A stretch of 7,478 nt of DNA from Candidatus Methanocorpusculum equi. Lineage in GTDB: Archaea; Halobacteriota; Methanomicrobia; Methanomicrobiales; Methanocorpusculaceae. The position numbers and the translations under genes are program-made. The notes beneath the pieces were generated by a model. The model had not been told where the DNA came from. It searched no databases and worked only from the letters and a program-made list of their open reading frames with translations. The DNA is taken from assembly GCA_018065685.1 (NCBI GenBank), contig JAGHSU010000007.1, positions 1 through 7,478 of the forward strand, written 5' to 3'. Below, piece after piece: positions 1 through 4,199 of this stretch. The first letter of the stretch is position 1. Each line of letters starts with the position of its first letter.

Positions 1-73
1 GAGCTTTCGGAAAGCCGAGGCTTCCGCTGACAAAATCATACTGGAAGTCTGTTACCACCAGAAGGCGCGTCAT
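1..73 (-). CDS. Cysteine hydrolase, isochorismatase/nicotinamidase family (N-terminal 24 codons only)
   Basis: Partial gene leaving the left edge. It starts at ATG 73-71 and the visible 24 residues include VVTDFQYDFVSGSLGFPKA. A hydrophobic first strand followed by D-x-Q-x-D-F is the N-terminal signature of the isochorismatase-like hydrolase superfamily (PF00857). Asp9 would be the catalytic Asp of the Asp-Lys-Cys triad; the Lys and Cys lie outside the window. The LGFP-A stretch resembles the small cysteine hydrolases annotated as nicotinamidase or isochorismatase-like, which hydrolyse amides or vinyl ethers in the cytoplasm, but the substrate cannot be read from 24 residues. It follows the stop of the 85-aa gene by 7 bp on the same strand, so it is probably the last or a later gene of the marker-14 operon. 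No clear Shine-Dalgarno is visible, so translation may depend on coupling. Confidence 0.75.
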   Translation of the reverse strand, partial: MTRLLVVTDFQYDFVSGSLGFPKA

Positions 74-80
74 TGTTGTG

Positions 81-338
81 TTATTCCCCGATGAACTTCT
101 TTATCTCTTCATAGATGAAGTCACGGACCTTTTCGACCTCTTCAGGAGATCCCCTGAACGCCAGAAGCTCGCGCTCGTCGTGGTCCATGTTTGCAAATGT
201 CAGGGATCTTGTAACCCCGACAAGCTGTACGTTAAATTTCAGTGCCGCATCCCTGATGGTCGCCCTTGGGGTGCCCGGGGGAAGAATTAAATCAACCTCT
301 TCCGGCATATTTTCCGCAGTATGTGGTGTGTCAGTCAT
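81..338 (-). CDS. Small conserved-looking methanogen protein next to methanogenesis marker 14
   Basis: 85-aa soluble acidic protein, family not recognised with certainty. It starts at ATG 338, preceded by a purine-rich AAGGAAAAGGA that could act as a ribosome-binding site. Met11 is an alternative start with no better signal. Visible pattern: strand (VDLILP, 15-20), helix (RATIRDAALKFN, 25-36), strand (VQLVGVTRSLTFANM, 37-51), strand (RELLAFRG, 56-63) and a long amphipathic helix (PEEVEKVRDFIYEEIKKFI, 65-83). This is a beta-alpha-beta-beta-alpha order compatible with a small ferredoxin-like or ACT-like fold. There are no cysteines, membrane segments or signal peptide. It lies 38 bp downstream of marker 14 and 7 bp upstream of the hydrolase, all on the minus strand. 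Several small DUF families are encoded in methanogenesis-marker clusters; this may be one, but I cannot name which. Placement suggests a role with marker 14 (inference). Confidence 0.75.
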   Translation of the reverse strand: MTDTPHTAENMPEEVDLILPPGTPRATIRDAALKFNVQLVGVTRSLTFANMDHDERELLAFRGSPEEVEKVRDFIYEEIKKFIGE

Positions 339-376
339 TGTTCCTTTTCCTTATCTTTCTTTACTTTCCTTTTTCT

Positions 377-1864
377 TTACTTTCCAATCTTCTGGCGTTT
401 TGCCATAATACAGTGTCCTCCGCGGACACCGCCAATCGGGCACTTCGGGTGTCCGATACTGTTCATGCAGCGTCCCATAAGGGCAGACCCGCGGGCAAGA
501 CCATCATCCACAAAGACCAGATGGTCAACCGGCTTATCATAGATGCCGCGTTCTGCCACCCCGTCTAAGATATATTGCGGCTTGTTTCCGGAAATAATTG
601 CACGTCCGGTAAATCCGATAGAGCTGTTCTTTGGAAGAAGACCTTTTTCATTGCAGATGTCGATGATTTTAAGGGCAGTATTTGCACACACGCGGTCAAT
701 GACCTCGCGGATGACTTTCTTGTTTTCCTTCTGTGCGAGTTCTGCTCCGATTGCCTCAAGCTCAGGGATTCTGTCTCCGTTTACTCCGGCATCAACACCG
801 ATTAAGAGAATACCTGATGCCTTTGCCACATCTGCGCAGACCGGGACCTTTCCAAATCTGGTACGCTCCGGCGGGACCTCGCGGATGTCAATTATCTCCA
901 TGCAGCGGTCGATGTAGGGCTGCGCCTTCTTTAAGGCGTTTGAAGAGGCCGCTGCACAGTGTTCTCCGAAGAGGTCGAGTGCAGTTCCTTTCTTTTTATC
1001 AACAAGTCCGGTCCCGCGGATGATTGCATCAGGGATTGCTCCTGCAAGCCCGCAGAAGTTTCCGATGGTCTTTGCAAACGGAGACTCCGCATCGGGGGAA
1101 ACATCGGATGTGATACGCCCGTCGAGCGTTGTTCCGAAGTCCATCGAGATGCACGGGTTTCTGAAATCGACCTCGGTCCATTTCGCACCCTCTTTGATGC
1201 CTGCCATGGCAAGCTCTCCTTCCATCTCGTTTGCAACCATCTCAACTCCGGTGGTTCCCGAGGGAGGTGTAACACCGGCTACAGCGCCTGTAAAGACCAG
1301 ACGGTCTGCAAAGCTGTGCGGACGAAGCTTCGGGGGAAGGCTGTTGATTCCCATCGGAGGCGTCATCTTCTTTGGGGGAACGCCTGCTAACAGACATCCG
1401 TCAGCAAGCGCCTTGATGAACTCTCCAACCTGGTCTGGAGAGTCCATTGCCGCGACAACACCGGTGCTTCGCACAACAAAGTCAAGGTCTTCGGTGATGC
1501 TGAGGTTTGCATCCTTGTGGCATTTGATTAAGGTGTCTCGGACAAGCTCTGTTACAGATTCGCGGGTGAGTTCCGTTCCGTCGAGAGTGGTCCCGAACAC
1601 AGTTTCACCCGGTTTCGGGGGCCTTACGTCACGGCTCATGGAAACTGTTTTTCCAATGATGTAGGAGTGACCGTCCTCTAAGTTTGTTCCGGTCAGGATA
1701 CACTTTGTGGTGGTGTTTCCCATCTCGACCGATGCTACGATGAAGTAGGGTTTTGCTTTATATTCGGGCTGACTGATGCCAACCCCGTACCCTGCAGCCA
1801 TGGGAGGGGCGACACTTTCCACAATCCACGGCTTCGGTGTTTTTTTGAAAAATCCTGGTGACAT
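377..1864 (-). CDS. Methanogenesis marker protein 14 (DUF2114 family)
   Basis: 495-aa protein matching the family known as methanogenesis marker protein 14, found in methanogens and of unknown biochemical role. Visible motifs: a variable N-terminus; ASVEMGNTTTKC (44-55), which looks like the first phosphate-binding loop of the actin/Hsp70/sugar-kinase (ASKHA) ATPase fold; CISMDFGTTLDGR (238-250), a likely second phosphate-type loop; GFTGRAIISGNKPQYILDG (417-435), resembling an adenosine-binding segment; and a C-terminal Gly-rich tail containing FVDDGLARGSALMG (451-464). FGTTLDG occurs twice (90-96 and 243-249). It has no signal peptide and is probably cytoplasmic. ASKHA-type ATPases often reactivate radical, corrinoid or dehydratase enzymes, so an activase-like role is possible but is inference. 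The ATG at 1864 has no Shine-Dalgarno, and a TATA box lies about 30 nt upstream, indicating a leaderless mRNA. It is the first gene of a minus-strand operon. Length looks complete. Confidence 0.92.
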   Translation of the reverse strand: MSPGFFKKTPKPWIVESVAPPMAAGYGVGISQPEYKAKPYFIVASVEMGNTTTKCILTGTNLEDGHSYIIGKTVSMSRDVRPPKPGETVFGTTLDGTELTRESVTELVRDTLIKCHKDANLSITEDLDFVVRSTGVVAAMDSPDQVGEFIKALADGCLLAGVPPKKMTPPMGINSLPPKLRPHSFADRLVFTGAVAGVTPPSGTTGVEMVANEMEGELAMAGIKEGAKWTEVDFRNPCISMDFGTTLDGRITSDVSPDAESPFAKTIGNFCGLAGAIPDAIIRGTGLVDKKKGTALDLFGEHCAAASSNALKKAQPYIDRCMEIIDIREVPPERTRFGKVPVCADVAKASGILLIGVDAGVNGDRIPELEAIGAELAQKENKKVIREVIDRVCANTALKIIDICNEKGLLPKNSSIGFTGRAIISGNKPQYILDGVAERGIYDKPVDHLVFVDDGLARGSALMGRCMNSIGHPKCPIGGVRGGHCIMAKRQKIGK

Positions 1865-1888
1865 AAATATAGTATTCTTCGTCAGACA

Positions 1889-1905
1889 GGGGTATATAGG
1901 TTTCG
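1889..1905 (-). promoter_or_regulatory. TATA/BRE promoter of the marker-14 operon
   Basis: Read on the minus strand, CGAAACCTATATACCCC places a BRE-like purine stretch (CGAAA) before TATATA (1898-1893). TATATA lies 29-34 nt upstream of the ATG at 1864, the spacing expected for transcription starting at or very near the start codon. No Shine-Dalgarno lies in between, so a leaderless transcript is inferred. Confidence 0.6.
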
Positions 1906-2072
1906 TTTAGGACGTGAGGGTTTTTCCGATACGTTTATCTATTTGAATCCGGCTTTGCGAAAGTGAAGAATCACGTAAATAATCGCCCGATAAGAAATCA
2001 TCCGGGAAAAACAGGATAAAATATCTGACACATATCAGAGAGCAGAGCACTTCCGCACCGCGCGGTCAGGGG

Positions 2073-2080
2073 TTTATATG
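2073..2080 (+). promoter_or_regulatory. TATA box of the 59-aa small gene
   Basis: TTTATATG, close to the methanogen TATA consensus, begins 30 nt before the ATG at 2103 and follows a G/A-rich BRE-like stretch (CAGGGG). The bases between it and the ATG carry no Shine-Dalgarno, which suggests transcription begins at the start codon. Confidence 0.6.
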
Positions 2081-2102
2081 TCCCAACTCCCAATTCATAA
2101 TC

Positions 2103-2282
2103 ATGATAGAACTGACAGATGACAAAATGAGGAACAGACTGAGAAAGTCTCTTGACACTGCAGCGGAAAGCCCTTCGACCGCTTACGCAGAAAAACACAC
2201 ACATCTGGTAAACCTTTACCTCAACTACCTCTTAACAAATTATCCGCCGAAGGAAAAAAGTGAGGAGCGAGAGAAAAACTAA
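2103..2282 (+). CDS. 59-aa hypothetical protein, leaderless
   Basis: Small frame of 59 codons from ATG 2103 to TAA 2282, family not recognised. The product begins MIELTDDKMRNRLRKSLDTA, continues with a segment rich in small and aromatic residues (THLVNLYLNYLLTNY, 33-47), and ends in a charged tail (PKEKSEEREKN, 49-59). A basic-charged first half, a predicted amphipathic central helix with regularly spaced Leu/Tyr, and a hydrophilic tail suggest a small soluble helical protein, perhaps a partner-binding peptide. No cysteines, metal motifs or signal peptide are seen. Support for being a gene: a good TATA box at exactly the leaderless distance, plausible codon use, and a clean stop 30 bp before the convergent minus-strand unit ends. 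It stands alone on its strand. Homologues would decide whether it is real. Confidence 0.55.
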   Translation: MIELTDDKMRNRLRKSLDTAAESPSTAYAEKHTHLVNLYLNYLLTNYPPKEKSEEREKN

Positions 2283-2289
2283 AGATGAA

Positions 2290-2300
2290 AGGGCCGCCCT
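2290..2300. terminator. Possible short hairpin between convergent units
   Basis: AGGGCCGCCCT forms a very small stem (AGGG/CCCT, 3-nt loop) in the 30-bp gap between the 59-aa gene and the convergent broken membrane gene. No T-run follows closely on either strand, so a terminator role is weak. Confidence 0.2.
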
Positions 2301-2312
2301 GATGAAATACAG

Positions 2313-2609
2313 CTAATTCTTTTTGCACAGACTAAGAACGATAGAGGCCCCGATTTCTGCAGCAAATACCGCGAACGAAACAAAGAAAACCAAAAACGAG
2401 CAGTCTGGGAAGGATTCATCGAAATTATAGTCTGCGATACTGTAGATAAGGCATATGGTAAAAACAGCAAATCCAACAGCACCTGCCCATAACGTAATGC
2501 TGTGTGCGGAATCAGGGGAAAAAGAGGATTTTTTTGCGCTGTCCTCTTCTCCCGCGCTTTATTCGTCTTCTGCAGCAGAGCGCGGGGCATCCCCGTCGAT
2601 GCCGTTCAT
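2313..2609 (-). pseudogene. Small two-helix membrane protein gene interrupted by an in-frame TAA
   Basis: One frame runs 98 codons from ATG 2609 to TAG 2315-2313, with a single internal TAA at codon 17 (2561-2559). Before the stop: MNGIDGDAPRSAAEDE. After it, still in frame: an acidic/serine stretch (SAGEEDSAKKSSFSPDS), then two strong hydrophobic segments, about residues 38-58 (ITLWAGAVGFAVFTICLIYSI) and 71-94 (SFLVFFVSFAVFAAE onward), a short acidic loop DYNFDESFPD between them, and a KKN tail. That order reads as a real small membrane protein with an acidic cytoplasmic N-terminus. No ATG, GTG or TTG lies after the TAA before the first helix, so re-initiation is not obvious. GAA/GAG to TAA is the simplest lesion. 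An alternative is entry from ATG 2590 in another frame with a slip in the A7 run (T7 at 2529-2535 on plus). It follows the winged-helix gene by 13 bp. Function unknown. Confidence 0.55.
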
Positions 2610-2622
2610 TTAATAAACCGGA

Positions 2623-2979
2623 TTACTTCATATCGGAAAAGACCAGATCGTAAATCCAGTCCTCAAGGAGTTTGCAGGACGATACATTACACTCTTCCGT
2701 GCAGGCAACACAGGGAACAATGGATTCACCTGCCATTAACAGCATCGGGTCAATGGTTTTCGGAACGATAACGCCGCGGATTAAGTACGAGACACCTCCT
2801 ACTTTTTCACGGGTAACACGTTTTGCATCCTCCAGTTCCTTTATCACACGCGAGCACGTTCTGCTGTCCATATCAAGCGCTTTCCAGAGTTCACTCTGGA
2901 GAATGCCGTCCGGCTGTCTGCAGATAAAGTCATACGCTGCCTCGGTGCGTTCCTCTATTTCTTCACGTGATAATACCAT
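2623..2979 (-). CDS. Winged-helix protein with C-terminal four-cysteine cluster
   Basis: 118-aa predicted DNA-binding protein. Residues 7-68 read as a winged helix: helix EERTEAAYDFICRQPDG, helix SELWKALDM, recognition helix DSRTCSRVIKELEDAKRV, and a wing REKVGGVSYLI. The C-terminal part (about 70-118) carries C90-x2-C93-x3-C97-x4-C102, spacing suited to an iron-sulfur cluster or zinc, followed by an amphipathic helix LLEDWIYDLVF. This layout (wHTH plus a compact four-Cys motif) recalls the RPC34/hRPC39 branch of transcription factors and archaeal wHTH proteins annotated as TFIIIC B-block-like, where the cysteines hold a 4Fe-4S cluster. That family link is inference. The role would be transcription regulation or RNA polymerase association, possibly redox-responsive. 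The ATG at 2979 lies 4 bp after the LSm stop with no Shine-Dalgarno, so translational coupling in one operon is likely. Confidence 0.8.
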   Translation of the reverse strand: MVLSREEIEERTEAAYDFICRQPDGILQSELWKALDMDSRTCSRVIKELEDAKRVTREKVGGVSYLIRGVIVPKTIDPMLLMAGESIVPCVACTEECNVSSCKLLEDWIYDLVFSDMK

Positions 2980-2983
2980 AATG

Positions 2984-3217
2984 TCAGTTTAAAGGTGCAA
3001 TGCTTAAGATATTGTTTCCGCGGATGACTACATCTCCGAGCTCTCTTCTGCCGTTTGCCGTGATTTCCACGGTATTTTCCATGTGCAGATTCAGATACTC
3101 ATCCATTGCTGCAAGTCTTCCCTCAAATTTACATCCTTCATCCTTGATTTCCACAGAGATGTTCTGGTCAACGAGGGAGTTGACCTTTTTTATTGGAAGA
3201 ACAATACCGGATACCAT
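2984..3217 (-). CDS. Archaeal Sm-like (LSm/SmAP) RNA-binding protein
   Basis: 77-aa protein with the two Sm motifs. Sm1 spans about 16-50, with GRLAAMDEYLNLHM (33-46) matching G-x-L-x-x-x-D-x-x-x-N-L; Asp39 and Asn43 are the usual RNA-contacting positions. Sm2 is LGDVVIRGNNILSIAP (60-75), with the hallmark IRGNNI at 65-70. Members of this family form hexameric or heptameric rings that bind U-rich RNA in the cytoplasm and influence RNA stability and tRNA processing. The position usually aromatic before the Asp is Met38, and the Sm1-Sm2 loop is short. The start at ATG 3217 has no Shine-Dalgarno and a TATA-like element at about -25 to -32, which suggests a leaderless mRNA. It heads an operon with the winged-helix gene. 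It is not followed by the ribosomal protein L37e gene that commonly accompanies archaeal LSm genes. Confidence 0.92.
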   Translation of the reverse strand: MVSGIVLPIKKVNSLVDQNISVEIKDEGCKFEGRLAAMDEYLNLHMENTVEITANGRRELGDVVIRGNNILSIAPLN

Positions 3218-3241
3218 AATAACAACTATTGGCTTTCTAAA

Positions 3242-3249
3242 CTAATTAA
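3242..3249 (-). promoter_or_regulatory. Candidate TATA-like element for the LSm operon
   Basis: On the minus strand TTAATTAG lies 25-32 nt upstream of the LSm ATG, in an A/T-rich patch. It is a weaker match than the other TATA boxes here and is proposed mainly from its position and the lack of a Shine-Dalgarno. Confidence 0.35.
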
Positions 3250-3381
3250 CCTGTCTTTTTGTATCCGGGACAGACGTACCGGCAGATTTTGTCTCTGAAA
3301 ACCGCGCGCATCACCCCTTCAGGCCATGCTGAAAAACAAAAGCACGAAATGACTGCCGGAGAAAAGAGAACTGAAATAAGA

Positions 3382-3394
3382 AATCAAAGAAAAG
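3382..3394 (-). terminator. Pyrimidine-rich terminator after tRNA-Leu
   Basis: Directly after the discriminator base, the minus strand reads CTTTTCTTTGATTTC and stays T-rich for about 40 nt. Archaeal RNA polymerase stops readily at such T tracts without a hairpin, so this is the likely tRNA terminator. It also separates the tRNA from the LSm promoter. Confidence 0.45.
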
Positions 3395-3479
3395 TGCGAG
3401 GGATGGGATTCGAACCCAAGAACTACTACTAGACTAGCCCCTCAAGCTAGCGCCGTTGACCTGGCTTGGCTACCCTCGC
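3395..3479 (-). tRNA. tRNA-Leu (anticodon GAG)
   Basis: An 85-nt class II tRNA read on the minus strand. The acceptor stem GCGAGGG (3479-3473) pairs with CCCTCGC (3402-3396), with A as discriminator at 3395; CCA is not encoded. The D arm contains GCCAAGCCAGG. The anticodon stem CTAGC/GCTAG encloses the 7-nt loop TTGAGGG with GAG at 3443-3441, reading CUC/CUU leucine codons. A variable arm of about 14 nt is the long arm expected for leucine. The T arm is GGG-TTCGAAT-CCC with an unpaired T/T at its outer pair (49-65), a small irregularity. No intron is seen. A TATA box lies upstream. Confidence 0.95.
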
Positions 3480-3510
3480 CTGTTGACTCATACATATTGT
3501 CGTCTCACGG

Positions 3511-3517
3511 TTATAAA
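3511..3517 (-). promoter_or_regulatory. TATA box of tRNA-Leu
   Basis: On the minus strand GGTTTATAACC is centred about 35 nt before the mature tRNA 5' end, which would start transcription roughly 9-12 nt upstream of it, as is usual for archaeal tRNA genes. It lies only about 25 bp from the oppositely directed promoter of the ACT-regulator gene. Confidence 0.65.
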
Positions 3518-3541
3518 CCTAATGGAATGCAGACACAAGAA

Positions 3542-3549
3542 TTTATCAT
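3542..3549 (+). promoter_or_regulatory. TATA-like element of the HTH/ACT regulator gene
   Basis: TTTATCAT begins 33 nt before the ATG at 3575, which fits a leaderless start. CGTACA at 3559-3564, one base from the TRP-box consensus TGTACA, lies between TATA and ATG and could allow autoregulation; the single mismatch keeps this tentative. Confidence 0.45.
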
Positions 3550-3574
3550 CTGGCAGGCCGTACAAGTAAGATAA

Positions 3575-4075
3575 ATGTGGCAGCAGATACCCGAATACTT
3601 TGCGGATTCCCCCTCACAGCAGAAAGTACTGCGGTTTTTACTGGAAAACGGGTTCGGAATCAGCCCGAACGGAAAAATTGCAGTAAACGGGATTGAACTC
3701 TCCTCGGCTGCAGTCTCGCGCGCGGCGGGAGTGGACAGAAGAGTTGTGGATGCAGCAGCAGAGCGCATCGGAGAGATTGAGGAGCTGCGGACCATTTTTG
3801 CCAATCTGCGCGTAACACCGGACTTTACCAACGTCGCAAAGGACCTGGGACTTTCTGTAATCACCATTCTGCCCAAAAACGCCGGGGATAAAAACATTGT
3901 AGCATCAGCTGCAGGCGTTCTTGCCTCGTTTGACCTTACCCTGCGCCAGATTTTTGTAACAGACAGTTATGCCGCGGAAAATCCGAAACTGGTCATCATC
4001 ATCGACGGAAAACTCCCGGCAGAAGCGCTCGGGATGCTGCGCGAACTTCCGGCGGTTAAATCAATTATTCTCTGA
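3575..4075 (+). CDS. HTH/ACT-domain regulator of amino acid metabolism (COG2150-like)
   Basis: 166-aa protein of the archaeal family described as predicted regulator of amino acid metabolism with an ACT domain. The N-terminal part (about 5-70) carries a helix-turn-helix-like stretch, LSSAAVSRAAGVDRRVVDAAAERI (42-65), after a conserved segment FLLENGFGISPNGKIAVNGIELS (21-43). The C-terminal part (about 92-166) looks like an ACT domain: strand GLSVITILP, helix IVASAAGVLASFDL, strand RQIFVTDSY, strand KLVIIIDG, helix AEALGMLREL, strand VKSIIL. ACT domains usually bind amino acids. It is cytoplasmic with no membrane segment. The ATG at 3575 follows a TATA-like box at leaderless distance. It lies 124 bp upstream of trpB2, whose promoter has a TRP-box-like site, so it may be the tryptophan-responsive regulator of that operon (inference). 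Orthology to Methanothermobacter TrpY is possible but not shown here. Confidence 0.82.
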   Translation: MWQQIPEYFADSPSQQKVLRFLLENGFGISPNGKIAVNGIELSSAAVSRAAGVDRRVVDAAAERIGEIEELRTIFANLRVTPDFTNVAKDLGLSVITILPKNAGDKNIVASAAGVLASFDLTLRQIFVTDSYAAENPKLVIIIDGKLPAEALGMLRELPAVKSIIL

Positions 4076-4081
4076 TACACT

Positions 4082-4087
4082 CTTTTT
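4082..4087 (+). terminator. T-run after the ACT-regulator gene
   Basis: CTTTTT begins 7 nt after the TGA at 4073-4075. Archaeal polymerase can stop at such a run. A second candidate is a bulged hairpin at 4121-4140 (GCAG-A-AGG paired with CCT-CTGC) followed by TTTTT at 4146-4150, which overlaps the trpB2 TATA box. Confidence 0.35.
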
Positions 4088-4147
4088 AGGGATTTGCCCG
4101 GGTATACATCCCCCATCACCGCAGAAGGCACGACCTCTGCGCAGGTT

Positions 4148-4155
4148 TTTATATG
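4148..4155 (+). promoter_or_regulatory. TATA box of the trpB2-ligase operon
   Basis: TTTATATG, the same octamer as upstream of the 59-aa gene, preceded by G/C then T-rich sequence. From the 30-34 nt spacing seen at the other promoters here, transcription would start near 4178-4182, giving a short leader of about 20 nt that contains a Shine-Dalgarno. So this promoter differs from the leaderless ones in the window. Confidence 0.65.
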
Positions 4156-4192
4156 TTAACAAACATACATCAATGTACAAAAATAAACATTG
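4153..4192 (+). promoter_or_regulatory. TRP-box-like site and dyads in the trpB2 promoter (candidate operator)
   Basis: TGTACA at 4174-4179 equals the consensus TRP box bound by TrpY in Methanothermobacter thermautotrophicus, where TrpY controls the trp operon and trpB2 (established for that organism). It sits beside the predicted transcription start. Two dyads accompany it: ATGTT-AACA-AACAT (4153-4166, containing the perfect palindrome TGTTAACA) just after the TATA box, and CAATGT (4171-4176) with ACATTG (4187-4192). Binding here would block polymerase recruitment or escape. Which protein binds is not shown by sequence. Confidence 0.5.
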
Positions 4193-4195
4193 AGG
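4192..4195 (+). promoter_or_regulatory. Shine-Dalgarno of trpB2
   Basis: GAGG in TTGAGGAATC ends 4 nt before the ATG at 4200. It decides this start over the in-frame upstream ATG at 4173, which meets TGA after six codons and probably lies before the transcription start. Confidence 0.6.
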
Positions 4196-4199
4196 AATC

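Larger units (their letters stand above)
1865..2102. other. Divergent intergenic region between marker 14 and the 59-aa gene
   Basis: 238 bp between two divergently read genes. It holds the marker-14 TATA box near 1893-1898 and the small gene's TATA box at 2073-2080. I see no further gene, tRNA or long inverted repeat. A minus-strand frame running 1998-2204 overlaps the small plus-strand gene and has a cysteine- and serine-rich composition that looks non-coding. Confidence 0.6.

Noticed and set aside
1020..1664. Long plus-strand frame opposite marker 14
   Set aside because: Antisense shadow of a well-supported coding gene, Ser/Pro-rich with no family signature.
2279..2590. 103-codon minus-strand frame starting MPRALLQK
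   Set aside because: It overlaps the frame with two clean transmembrane helices and acidic tail. Its own composition after residue 20 looks non-coding; kept only as a possible frameshift entry.
3511..3897. 128-codon minus-strand frame opposite the HTH/ACT regulator
   Set aside because: Antisense shadow of the regulator gene; Ser/Thr-rich with no motif and it runs into the tRNA promoter.
4173..4193. Six-codon upstream frame ATG...TGA (MYKNKH) in frame with trpB2, its stop overlapping the Shine-Dalgarno
   Set aside because: By the TATA spacing seen elsewhere here, transcription should start near 4178-4182, after this ATG, so it would not be translated.
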